Below are positions 1-7,198 of a stretch of DNA of 14,875 nt, piece after piece; the stretch's first letter is position 1, and each line of letters begins with the position of its first letter. The position numbers were made by a program, and so were the translations under genes. Origin of the DNA: an uncultured Ignavibacteria bacterium (lineage in GTDB: Bacteria > Bacteroidota > Ignavibacteria > SZUA-365). The stretch covers positions 1 through 14,875 of the forward strand of contig CAJXSA010000043.1 in NCBI GenBank assembly GCA_913060595.1. The letters run 5' to 3'. Below the pieces are notes generated by a model. That model was given only the letters and a program-made list of their open reading frames with translations, was not told where the DNA came from and did no database searches.

Positions 1-435
1 TGCTCGCGCCTGTACTACATGGTGGGATATCGCGGGTATGAGTACGACTGCGACGGCAAGACGGTGGTGACGAAATCCTTCACCACGGACCGTCACGAAC
101 TGCTGCGTCCGGGTGCCTTTTCCGCGGCCAGGGAAGAGCATCTCGCCTCCTTCTCCGACGGCGTGCTGCTTTCCCTCATCGCCCTCGGCGGCGGTGGCCA
201 GACCCCGGTGATCGCCGGCATACGGGACCTGACGGCCTATTATCCCGAAATAATATTCGGGGAGCTGCAGGACTGGGCCTCGGTCTCGGCGGACGGTGAA
301 TGGGTGTCCTTTGCCTGGATCGGCGATTCCACCGAACACCTGTTCGTGGTGCGCCGCGACGGAACCGATCTCCGCCGCATCGCGCAGGGACGCTTCCCTG
401 TGCCCGCTGTCGTATCGAACGAGATTCCGCTGTGA
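1..435 (+). CDS. C-terminal part of a WD40-like (TolB/PD40-type) beta-propeller protein
   Basis: The reading frame is open from the first base, so the gene begins upstream; 144 C-terminal residues are visible. Near the end, VSADGEWVSFAWIGDS followed by LFVVRRDGTDLRRIA matches the usual PD40 blade: an S-x-DG-x-x-(I/V)-x-F strand pair, then a strand ending in a DG(T/S) turn. Such propellers in FCB bacteria are mostly periplasmic or secreted binding domains. No enzymatic residues can be named and no sorting domain follows the last blade. The stop TGA at 433-435 overlaps a possible GTG start of the next frame, but the next gene probably begins at 510. The family call rests on one blade only, so the overall protein type remains open. 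Confidence 0.6.
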   Translation, partial: CSRLYYMVGYRGYEYDCDGKTVVTKSFTTDRHELLRPGAFSAAREEHLASFSDGVLLSLIALGGGGQTPVIAGIRDLTAYYPEIIFGELQDWASVSADGEWVSFAWIGDSTEHLFVVRRDGTDLRRIAQGRFPVPAVVSNEIPL

Positions 436-509
436 GTGTCCGCGTCGGGAAACACATGGCTGCGGGACGGCGTACAAGCAATTCGCCTGTTCCACATCCA
501 GGATGCCGC

Positions 510-1139
510 ATGCTGCGTGTGTCGCTTCTCTTGGCCTCCCTTCTCGTGTTTCTCCCGGCCTCACCGCTGCAGGCCCAGGCGCTGCGCATCGAGAATACCG
601 TCGGAGTCGGTCCGCACGTGGGCTGGTATCGGAGCAACGACGCCGAGGACGGCGCGCTCTCTTTCGGCTTCCAGGCGCGCCTTCGCTACGGCAAGTTCAT
701 CGGCTTTGAATTCGCCCTCGATTACAGGGACAATGAGTCCTTCGACGCCGGCCGCTTCGATGCCACGCGATTGAAAGCGGACGTCATGTACATTCCCATC
801 ACGACGTCATTCATGGTTTTCTTGCCGCTGGGCTCGCTGATGACCCCGTACGGCGTGGCGGGCATCGGCTGGTACTATACCATCACCGACTACGAGCTGA
901 TCAACAGTTCCCTGGAGCTGCGGCAGCTGCTCGCGGATGAGGACAATTTCGAGCTGGGCTATCATTTCGGTCTCGGACTCGAAATCCCCATCTCGCCCCA
1001 TTTCACGCTGCACGGCGACGCCCGTTACGTTTTTCTCGGAACGGACATCCGCACGGTGCGCGACATCACGACGCTCGACACCGATACCGACAACAGCGAC
1101 GGCATCATGTTCAATGCCGGTTTCATGCTCTACCTGTAA
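510..1139 (+). CDS. Outer-membrane beta-barrel protein (OmpA/OmpX-like porin fold)
   Basis: This 209-residue protein has a clean signal peptide (MLRVSLLLASLLVFLPASPLQA) with predicted cleavage between A22 and Q23. The mature part is a series of amphipathic strands with alternating hydrophobic residues, for example GFQARLRYGKFIGFEFALDY, MTPYGVAGIGWYY and a last strand ending FNAGFMLYL. This is typical of 8-stranded outer-membrane barrels (OMP_b-brl type). I chose ATG 510 because AGGA lies at 500-503 and the signal peptide starts there. In-frame upstream starts exist (GTG 432, overlapping the previous stop; ATG 456) but would put a non-conserved arginine-rich stretch before the signal peptide. 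It lies 24 nt before the DUF1573 lipoprotein gene. Substrate and role are unknown. Confidence 0.8.
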   Translation: MLRVSLLLASLLVFLPASPLQAQALRIENTVGVGPHVGWYRSNDAEDGALSFGFQARLRYGKFIGFEFALDYRDNESFDAGRFDATRLKADVMYIPITTSFMVFLPLGSLMTPYGVAGIGWYYTITDYELINSSLELRQLLADEDNFELGYHFGLGLEIPISPHFTLHGDARYVFLGTDIRTVRDITTLDTDTDNSDGIMFNAGFMLYL

Positions 1140-1163
1140 ACTCCTGGACAGAAAGCGCATCCC

Positions 1164-1910
1164 ATGAAAAAGATATTTCCAATTTTTCTTGTTTTTCTCA
1201 CTGCCGCCCTGCTGTCCTCCTGCGAAGCACAGGAAAAAGCCGCGGGCGAGTGCTTCGCGGTGGAAGGCAGCATGAAGCATGACTTCGGCAGCATCACGCA
1301 TGACGACAAGCCGTCGCACGCCTTCGTGTTCCGCAACGCGTGCGAAGACACCATGCGCTTCACGGCGGTGAAGGCCAGCTGCAGCTGCACGGCGGCGATG
1401 CCGGAAGACGAGGTGCTGGCGCCCGGCGAAAGCACGGAGATCAAGGTCACCTTCTATCCCGGCCGCTCGATGAACGGGCACATCGAGAAATCCGTCTCGG
1501 TGTACGTCAACGACGAAGCGCGTCCGCGTTTCCTTCTGCGTGTTGCGGCGGACATACAATCCTTCTTCACCACCGATCCGGAGAAAGTGGAGCTGGGGAC
1601 GATATCCGCAGGAAAGGAGATTACGCGTACCGTGCGCTTCACCAACGTTTCGGAGGAAACGCAGGAAATCGTCGCCGTGCAGGCGGTGCTGAGCATAGAA
1701 AACCGCGGCCCCGACGGCAACGATCCCCCGATGGTGGAGCCGGTGACACAGTCAGCCTTCGATCCGGCTTCCTTCACGCTCGCACCGGGCGCGACACAGG
1801 AGATCACTGTGCGCTTCACGCCGCACGCGCCCGGACGGCTGCTCGGCAGCGTGGTCGTCTACAGCGGACCGGAGGCGCGGCAGGTGGAATTCAACGGCAC
1901 GGTGGAATAA
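1164..1910 (+). CDS. DUF1573-domain lipoprotein with second Ig-like (ASH/PapD-like) domain
   Basis: This 248-residue protein starts with a lipoprotein signal (MKKIFPIFLVFLTAALLSSC). The lipobox LSSC places the acylated cysteine at residue 20. Residues about 37-130 show the DUF1573 pattern: HDFGSI, then FVFRN, the hallmark cysteine pair in ASCSCTAAMPEDEVLAPG (usually SCGCT), and IKVTFYPG. Residues about 137-248 form a second beta-sandwich of the same general type (VELGTISAGKEITRTVRFTN, then LAPGATQEITVRFTP), so this is a two-domain protein. DUF1573 proteins are abundant envelope proteins of Bacteroidota with no agreed biochemical role. The residues after the cysteine (EAQEK) do not resemble a surface export signal, so a periplasm-facing location is more likely. 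The position suggests co-transcription with the barrel gene upstream and the PASTA gene downstream. Confidence 0.85.
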   Translation: MKKIFPIFLVFLTAALLSSCEAQEKAAGECFAVEGSMKHDFGSITHDDKPSHAFVFRNACEDTMRFTAVKASCSCTAAMPEDEVLAPGESTEIKVTFYPGRSMNGHIEKSVSVYVNDEARPRFLLRVAADIQSFFTTDPEKVELGTISAGKEITRTVRFTNVSEETQEIVAVQAVLSIENRGPDGNDPPMVEPVTQSAFDPASFTLAPGATQEITVRFTPHAPGRLLGSVVVYSGPEARQVEFNGTVE

Positions 1911-1961
1911 TACCGCCGCGCGCGCTACCTTTTCTGCAGAACATCAATCACCCGGCGAATC

Positions 1962-2693
1962 ATGGCGCTCAAGGAAAAACTGACATCCCGGCTCGCGATA
2001 AAGATCTATATCGTGCTGTCCAGCATTTTCATCCTGATCTTCATCACCGATGCATGGATCATGCCGGCCATCGTGCACTCACGCGCTGAAATCACCATCC
2101 CCGACGTCACCGGGAAAACCGCCGAGGAGGCCATGGCCCTGCTCGCCGGCAAGGATCTCGAACCGCAGGTGTACGACACCGCGCCGCACCCGGACATTCC
2201 GCCCGGACACGTGGTCTACCAGAACCCGGTGGCGCAGAGCGTGGTGCGTGAAGGACGCAACGTTTACCTGACCGTCAGCGGCGGGGAGGAACGCATCGCC
2301 ATGCCCAATCTGCGGGGACGCTCGCTGCGCGACGCGCGCATCACACTCGAACAGATGGAATTCCGCATCGGGAAGGTGGCGTATGAAGCATCCGATCTCC
2401 CGGCGGAATCCGTCGTCTCGCAGAATGTCGCGCCGGGCAAGCGCGTCGCGAAGTACAGCGTGGTGGAAATCACGGTCAGCGGCGGCGCGGACATCGAGGT
2501 GGAGATCCCCTATGTCATCGGACTCAATCTCGACGAAGCGCAGCAGAAGCTGCTCGAAAACGGCCTGCGCCTCGGGACGGTGTCCTACAACCAGAACGAC
2601 AGTTTCCTGCCCAACACCGTGCTGGCGCAGGATCCCATCGCCGGCGATCCCATCGCGCCCAACGGCGCGGTCAACCTCACTGTGGCACGCTGA
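1962..2693 (+). CDS. Membrane-anchored protein with three PASTA domains
   Basis: This 243-residue protein has a short basic N-terminus, one membrane helix at about 12-30 (IKIYIVLSSIFILIFITDAW), and then three PASTA repeats at about 43-107, 111-174 and 179-243. Each begins with a P-(D/N/Y)-(V/L)-x-G strand (IPDVTGKTAEEA, MPNLRGRSLRDA, IPYVIGLNLDEA) and ends with a hydrophobic strand (VYLTVSGG, VEITVSGG, VNLTVAR). PASTA domains usually sense peptidoglycan fragments on Ser/Thr kinases or penicillin-binding proteins. Here there is no kinase or transpeptidase domain, only an anchor plus repeats in the periplasm. Stand-alone PASTA proteins of this layout are common in Bacteroidota. The next gene starts 1 nt after its stop, which suggests translational coupling. 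The ATG at 1962 lacks a strong ribosome binding site. Confidence 0.88.
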   Translation: MALKEKLTSRLAIKIYIVLSSIFILIFITDAWIMPAIVHSRAEITIPDVTGKTAEEAMALLAGKDLEPQVYDTAPHPDIPPGHVVYQNPVAQSVVREGRNVYLTVSGGEERIAMPNLRGRSLRDARITLEQMEFRIGKVAYEASDLPAESVVSQNVAPGKRVAKYSVVEITVSGGADIEVEIPYVIGLNLDEAQQKLLENGLRLGTVSYNQNDSFLPNTVLAQDPIAGDPIAPNGAVNLTVAR

Positions 2694-2694
2694 C

Positions 2695-3087
2695 ATGACC
2701 GTCCATGAAATGATGCAGCAGGTCGCGCTGCTCTCCACCGGGGAATACACGCGCCGCGGGGATATCAGCAGCATAGAAATCCCCACGCCGGGCAAGCGGC
2801 GACAGGTGATATATGGAAAAGTCGACGTGATGGGGGAGGAGGAAGTGGCGGTGATGTATTCCACCGTCGGAAAAATCAATGAGTGCGTCGACCTGCGCTA
2901 TCTGCTGCAGCTCAACACGTCGCTGCGGCACACCCGTACCGCGCTGTTGCACGGCAATGAAGTGGTGCTCGTGGCCATGTTCGATCTGCTCGGCACATCC
3001 ATCAAGGAATGTGCGCGCATGATACAGGAACTGGCCGCGGTGGCCGACGATCTCGAGAACCGCTGGTACAGCGGCGACCTTAGCTGA
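2695..3087 (+). CDS. Small soluble protein, YbjN/CesT-chaperone-like fold suspected
   Basis: This 130-residue protein has no signal peptide or membrane helix. The order of elements is an N-terminal helix (VHEMMQQVALLS), a beta-rich middle (RRQVIYGKVDVMGEEEVAVMYSTVG), a helix (CVDLRYLLQLNTSL), a strand pair (RTALLHGNEVVLVAMFDLL) and a C-terminal helix (SIKECARMIQELAAVADDLENRW). This alpha-beta-alpha layout, ending in a long helix full of acidic and alanine residues, resembles YbjN-type and type III chaperone-like domains. The match is from pattern memory and remains tentative. ATG 2695 lies 1 nt after the stop of the PASTA gene, so the two are probably coupled. Its last 8 bases overlap the end of the convergent bshB1 gene. 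Confidence 0.7.
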   Translation: MTVHEMMQQVALLSTGEYTRRGDISSIEIPTPGKRRQVIYGKVDVMGEEEVAVMYSTVGKINECVDLRYLLQLNTSLRHTRTALLHGNEVVLVAMFDLLGTSIKECARMIQELAAVADDLENRWYSGDLS

Positions 3088-3814
3088 GCAGCCACGCCGC
3101 CTCGAAACGCTGCGGCTGCAGCGGCAGGAAACCCTCACCGTACTGACCCCCCACATGAAATCCGAGACGCTGTGCGCGTCCGATGAGCGACTGCAGGAAC
3201 TCCGGTGTACTGATGTATGTCTGCGGCTCGCCGCTTTCCGTTTCGCTGTGAAACTGCGTGGCGTAGGCGCGGATGGCCTGCATTTTGATTTCCTGCACTG
3301 CGCTGACGTCGACGATGAATGCCGGGGAGAAATCTTCCGACAGCATGTAATAGAATGCGCGCGCGGGACGCCACGGGAGCTGGGGACGTCCGCCGGCGTC
3401 GGTGCTTTTCACCTTCGTGAGACCGGAGGCGAAGAGGGCGTCGCGCACGAGCGCCGAGGCGCGTTCGTGGTCGGGATGGCGGTCCTTGAAATAGGGAAGC
3501 AGGACGGTGCGGGGACGCCACTGGCGCAGCGCGGTGATCACGCGCTCCCGCTGCTCCGGCGTGCTGGCGATACCGCCGTCGGGCAGTTCGAGGTTCTCCC
3601 GCAGGTCCAGTCCGAGAATGCGCGTGGCTTCAGCGGTCTCCGCCGCGCGGCTTTCGAGCGTGCCGCGCGTGCTGAGTTCGCCGCGTGTAAGGTCGACGAT
3701 GCCGACGCGTTTTCCCTCACGGGCGAGCAGCAGCAGGGTGCCGGCGCAGTACAGTTCCGCGTCGTCGGGATGCGGGGAGAAGGCCAGGACGTCGAGGGAA
3801 TGTGCGTACTCCAT
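3080..3814 (-). CDS. bshB1: Bacillithiol biosynthesis deacetylase BshB1
   Basis: This 244-residue protein belongs to the LmbE/PIG-L zinc deacetylase family. It removes the acetyl group from GlcNAc-malate to give GlcN-malate, the second step of bacillithiol synthesis in the cytoplasm. The zinc-site motif SPHPDDAE is at residues 13-20 and the second motif HPDHERAS at 113-120. By analogy with characterised members, H15, D18 and H116 would bind zinc and D17 would act as base. The stretch DLTRGELSTRGT (41-52) is typical of the BshB1 branch, as is the C-terminal GGQYGEGF motif (residues about 222-229). Length is normal for the family. The ATG has GAGGT 5 nt upstream, located inside the end of the preceding gene, whose stop is only 2 nt away, so the two genes share an mRNA. 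No bshA or bshC is in the window. Confidence 0.93.
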   Translation of the reverse strand: MEYAHSLDVLAFSPHPDDAELYCAGTLLLLAREGKRVGIVDLTRGELSTRGTLESRAAETAEATRILGLDLRENLELPDGGIASTPEQRERVITALRQWRPRTVLLPYFKDRHPDHERASALVRDALFASGLTKVKSTDAGGRPQLPWRPARAFYYMLSEDFSPAFIVDVSAVQEIKMQAIRAYATQFHSETESGEPQTYISTPEFLQSLIGRAQRLGFHVGGQYGEGFLPLQPQRFEAAWLLS

Positions 3815-3816
3815 GT

Positions 3817-6744
3817 TTACCTCGCTTCGAATTTCTGCAGTTCGATCAGGCGTTGTTCCACCTCCGCCCGAACGGGATCCAGCGGGGAAGCGGTCTCGAG
3901 GTAGGACTCGTAGGCCTCGCGGGCGAATTTCAGCTGTCCCTGTTCCGCGTAGAATTTTCCTTTCAGGTACCAGGCCTTGGCGGGATAATAGGCGCGCGCA
4001 GTGGCCTGATCCAGGACGCGTATGGCTTCCCAGATGCGGTTCTGGCTGTAGTGGAACGACGCCATGTTGCAGTAGAATTCCTCGTTGCTCTGGTCGAGCG
4101 TGATGGCGTTTTCGTACAGCAGCAGCGCGTCGTCGGTGGCGCCTTCGCGCGCGCGTATGGTGGCCTGGTTGTCACGGAAGCCCGCGTGGGACGGATCGAG
4201 CTTCTTCAGGCCATCGATGGAAAGCCCGGACGCCTCACGGTCTCCCACGTTGAAGGACGCGATCATCAGCAGGCGCAGCAGGTAGGTGTTGACCGGCATC
4301 AGCTGCAGCGAACGTGTGATCAGCGTGAGCGCGGGACCCCACTGTTCGCCGCCCACGTAGCCCGCGGCCTGGCGGAGGAAGATGTCCCCCAGTGCGCGCG
4401 CTGCTTCCTCGTTGGCGGGCGCGGCGGTGAGAAGTTCGTCGAGCAGACGCACGGCGCTGCTGTCGTCCCCGGCGAGAACGGACGCTTTCGCGCGGAGCAC
4501 GGCCGGACGCTGCGTGAACAGTACGCCGGCCAGGCTGCGTGTGCTGTCGTCCACCGTTGCCAGCAGCCTGTCGGGCGGGGTGCGCGCATCGAACACGCGC
4601 GTGATATCCATGAACACGCCCTGCGCGTCATAGCCCGTGCGCAGGGGCAGGGCATCGAAAAAACCGTAGGGAGGTAGTCCCTCTCCCAGCCGCTCGATAC
4701 CCGCCCTGTTCGTCCCGTACGCGGAAAGCAGGGAGGCGAAGCTGCCGAGTTCCGCCCGGCGGAAATGCAGCTGATTGTCCTGCGATGCGCCGACCAGCGT
4801 CTCGAACCGCGCACGTGATGGCTGATCAGCTGAGAAGGCGCGCTTCGATGCGATAATGCCCACCATGGCGTTCTCAGGGTCCGGTGTGGTGATCCATAGC
4901 TCGGCGGCGGGGAACACCGCGGCCGCCGCGGTGAGCACCGGACGCACGGCGTCGAGGGACATGCGGGAGAGCGAGATCCATTGTGCGAAGACGCCGTCGT
5001 CGGCAAGCCGGGCGGCGATGGCGGCGAAATACTCCTCTGTCAGGAGCTGCGGCGCCGGAGCGGGTTCGGCCAGCGGTTCGGCGGAAATGATGACGTCGAA
5101 GGTTTCACCGCCCCGCGTGAGGTAAGCCTCGATGCGTTCGTTGTGCAGGCGCACGCCGTCGAGCCAGGGACGCGGACGCGCGGTGTTGCGCGTGGCGTCG
5201 GAGAGATGCAGCGCGGCGGCCGAAGGCTCGACGCAGGTAAGGGAGGCGGGGTCGTGCATGCGAACGGCTTCGATCGGGATGCTGCTGCCGAGTCCGAGCA
5301 TGAGCACGTCGGCGCGTTCCGGTCCCATGAACATCGGGATATGTCCCATGCGGTAGAGGTCGCTCTGCACGGCGCGGGAGGCCTGCGTGAGCGTTTCCTG
5401 CTGATTCCAGAACAGCGCGTGAAAGCGATCGTCGTAATCGCGCGACTGCTGCAGCGTCATCAGTCCCGCGGGCGTGGCCTCTTCTGCGATAATGCGGAAG
5501 GCCTGCGGATTGAAGAAATTGTGAAAACCGACGGGGCGCAGTCCGGTGAGCAGCAGCAGATGCGCCGCCCAGAGCGAGGCGGCTATGATCCATCCCGTTT
5601 CGCGGCGGTAGCGCCGCAACAGCAGGTACAGCGCGAGCAGGGCGGTGAGTCCCGCCGCGCCCACGCCGATCCACGTGAAGAACACCACATCGCGCAGGAT
5701 CAGCACGGAGGGTAGGAGGCCGGCGATGAACAGAGCGCTGAGCACCTTTGTCTGCAGGGAGGGCGCCGACGGCCGGCGCGTATTCGCCAGTCCGAGCGCC
5801 ATGAAAAACACCGCGCCCAGCATGTGCAGCGCGAGCATCTGCGCGGCGCCGTCTGCCACCGCGCCGCGGTAGTACGCGTCGTACATGGCCGGGAACCAGT
5901 CCGCCACGTACGAAGCGGAAAGGTTGATGAGCAGTCCTGAGGCGAAAATCAGCGCCACGATGCCGACCACAAGTCCCTGTGCGCGTCGCGCGGTCATGAG
6001 TCCCACCTGCCAGCCGAGTCCGGCGGCGATCAGCAGGGCCGCGGGCATGCGCGCCAGCAGTCCGTCGGAGAACGGCGGCATCTGCGCCATGGCATAGAAG
6101 TAAAAGGGAAGGACGAAGGCCGCGAGAAGGGGTGCGGCATACTGTGCGACGGGCCAGGGGGAGGGCAGGCGCAGCTGTTTTTCCTGTTTCGCGACCGCGG
6201 ACTCGTCCGGCGCCTTCTCGGCCGGAAAACGGAGCATGAGCGGGACATACACTGCCGCCTGGAGAATCCAGAGAACGCGCAGATCCAGGTTCGTCGTGAG
6301 CACGGTCATGCCCAGGGCGCCGAAGCCCGCGCCGAGCAGCAGCCAGGGAAGGCGGTCGCCCGCGTCCTCGCGCGCCGCGTCCGCCGCGGCGAGGGCGTCG
6401 AGCGGCAGTCCCGCTCCGATGTAGTAGACAAGGATCATGACGAGAAGGGGGAGCATCGAGGACTGTCCGTCGACGAAGGCCAGCGCGTCCGTCGCCGCAT
6501 ACAGCGCCCACATCGCCGCGGGGAGCGCGAGCGCCAGCGCGGCGGGTGCGAAGCGGCGCAGGTCGTCCGGCAGCAGGCCCAGCAGCAGCGGGCGACCCGC
6601 GAACAGGGAGGCGACGAAGGGGATAATTCCGAGCAGCAGGGGAAAGACGCCCCAGTAGAGTGAGGGAAAAACATGCGCGTGTGCGGCGGTCCAGAACGCG
6701 ATCGTGGCCCCGGCGGAGGCGCCGGCGAGCAGGCGATATTTCAC
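3817..6744 (-). CDS. Polytopic membrane protein fused to spermidine-synthase-like domain and TPR repeats
   Basis: From GTG 6744 the protein has 975 residues. Residues about 5-400 are many hydrophobic helices (for example WGVFPLLLGIIPFVASLFAG and AALLIAAGLGWQVGLM). Residues about 440-640 form a Rossmann fold like spermidine synthases: motif I VLMLGLGSSIPIEAV (about 480-494), the acidic end of strand 2 in CVEPS, and FDVIISAEP (about 549-557). From about 740 to the end are TPR-like helix pairs (EAARALGDIFL, FYCNMASFHYSQNR, AWYLKGKFYAEQGQLKFAREAY). True aminopropyltransferases have an Asp after the FDVII strand and a GGG-type motif I. Here the sequence reads SAEP and GLGSS, so polyamine synthesis is doubtful. 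I prefer GTG 6744 (GGGAG 5 nt upstream) over TTG 6777, because the predicted promoter would place the transcript start near 6776. Substrate unknown. Confidence 0.85.
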   Translation of the reverse strand: MKYRLLAGASAGATIAFWTAAHAHVFPSLYWGVFPLLLGIIPFVASLFAGRPLLLGLLPDDLRRFAPAALALALPAAMWALYAATDALAFVDGQSSMLPLLVMILVYYIGAGLPLDALAAADAAREDAGDRLPWLLLGAGFGALGMTVLTTNLDLRVLWILQAAVYVPLMLRFPAEKAPDESAVAKQEKQLRLPSPWPVAQYAAPLLAAFVLPFYFYAMAQMPPFSDGLLARMPAALLIAAGLGWQVGLMTARRAQGLVVGIVALIFASGLLINLSASYVADWFPAMYDAYYRGAVADGAAQMLALHMLGAVFFMALGLANTRRPSAPSLQTKVLSALFIAGLLPSVLILRDVVFFTWIGVGAAGLTALLALYLLLRRYRRETGWIIAASLWAAHLLLLTGLRPVGFHNFFNPQAFRIIAEEATPAGLMTLQQSRDYDDRFHALFWNQQETLTQASRAVQSDLYRMGHIPMFMGPERADVLMLGLGSSIPIEAVRMHDPASLTCVEPSAAALHLSDATRNTARPRPWLDGVRLHNERIEAYLTRGGETFDVIISAEPLAEPAPAPQLLTEEYFAAIAARLADDGVFAQWISLSRMSLDAVRPVLTAAAAVFPAAELWITTPDPENAMVGIIASKRAFSADQPSRARFETLVGASQDNQLHFRRAELGSFASLLSAYGTNRAGIERLGEGLPPYGFFDALPLRTGYDAQGVFMDITRVFDARTPPDRLLATVDDSTRSLAGVLFTQRPAVLRAKASVLAGDDSSAVRLLDELLTAAPANEEAARALGDIFLRQAAGYVGGEQWGPALTLITRSLQLMPVNTYLLRLLMIASFNVGDREASGLSIDGLKKLDPSHAGFRDNQATIRAREGATDDALLLYENAITLDQSNEEFYCNMASFHYSQNRIWEAIRVLDQATARAYYPAKAWYLKGKFYAEQGQLKFAREAYESYLETASPLDPVRAEVEQRLIELQKFEAR

Positions 6745-6781
6745 GTGGGCTCCCGTCTGATGCAAAAACAGGGTCAATTCC

Positions 6782-6812
6782 CTAACATACGCATCCGCCG
6801 GGCTTTCCTCAA
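6782..6812 (-). promoter_or_regulatory. Predicted promoter of the membrane/spermidine-synthase-like gene and bshB1
   Basis: Read on the minus strand, TTGAGG is followed after the first TTG by 20 nt and then TATGTTAG. This matches the Bacteroidota housekeeping pattern TTG-N19/21-TAnnTTTG except for one base. The transcript would start near 6776, about 30 nt before GTG 6744. Confidence 0.5.
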
Positions 6813-6931
6813 GGTCACCGGCGGGGCACTTGCACAGGTCGCGCCGGCTGCGTAGATTTGTTGTCCTGTCCCGCGCAGATGCCGACCGGCATCGGGTGCG
6901 GGGAGTCGCAGACAGCCCGCGGAGAAAACTA

Positions 6932-6962
6932 TTGACTCTGGGCTGATTGTTTGTTACATTTA
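6932..6962 (+). promoter_or_regulatory. Predicted promoter of the ribosomal protein cluster
   Basis: TTGACT at 6932-6937 and TACATTTA at 6955-6962 fit TTG-N20-TAnnTTTG with one mismatch. The same bases also fit a classical -35/-10 pair (TTGACT, 17 nt, TACATT). It faces the ribosomal genes and starts about 85 nt before the first coding start. Confidence 0.6.
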
Positions 6963-7004
6963 ATTTCGCTTCGGATGAAGCGGAATTTTCGATGAGATAT
7001 CATC
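6962..7004 (+). promoter_or_regulatory. Two inverted repeats in the leader of the ribosomal cluster
   Basis: The first inverted repeat pairs 6962-6972 with 6977-6987 around a GGAT loop. It has 11 pairs including one G-U, with core CGCTTC/GAAGCG, and abuts the -7 promoter element. The second pairs GATGA (6991-6995) with TCATC (7000-7004) around GATA and ends directly before the Shine-Dalgarno AGGAGA (7005-7010). The first could be an operator or a 5-prime mRNA hairpin; the second could mask or position the ribosome site. Function is inferred only from placement. Confidence 0.45.
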
Positions 7005-7016
7005 AGGAGAACGATC

Positions 7017-7187
7017 GTGGCGAAGAAACAGACATTTGCCGACAAGTCGAAGGCGAAGGAAAAAGAAGCGGGCATGTCCGTGAAGACCATTGTGTCCGTC
7101 TACGACGAGGAGACCAAGTCGTGGAAATTCCGCGAGCGCATGCTGCGCGTCGCCAGCCTCAATGACCTGCAGAACATGAAATTTTAA
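7017..7187 (+). CDS. Small basic protein, DUF4295-like, first gene of ribosomal cluster
   Basis: This 56-residue protein begins MAKKQTFADKSKAKEKEAGM with a GTG start, and AGGAGA lies 6 nt upstream (7005-7010), an excellent ribosome binding site. The second half (VKTIVSVYDEETKSWKFRERMLRVASLNDL) follows the pattern of DUF4295 proteins: K-x-I-x-x-V followed by an S/T-K-x-W/Y-x-F-x-E strand pair. DUF4295 is a short basic protein of Bacteroidota usually encoded beside rpmB and rpmG. A ribosome-associated role is likely from its size, charge and position 11 nt before rpmE, but nothing here proves it. Similarity to DUF4295 is recalled from pattern, not searched. It could instead be a lineage-specific small protein. 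Confidence 0.72.
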   Translation: MAKKQTFADKSKAKEKEAGMSVKTIVSVYDEETKSWKFRERMLRVASLNDLQNMKF

Positions 7188-7198
7188 TTGGTGATACA

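Noticed and set aside
300..509. N-terminal extension of the outer-membrane barrel gene
   Set aside because: It overlaps the preceding gene, is arginine-rich and would bury the signal peptide; ATG 510 has a ribosome site and a clean signal peptide.
5105..6511. Minus-strand 468-codon frame inside the membrane fusion gene
   Set aside because: It is rich in Arg, Ala, Gly and Pro with no family features, as expected from an out-of-frame reading of GC-rich DNA on the same strand as the real gene.
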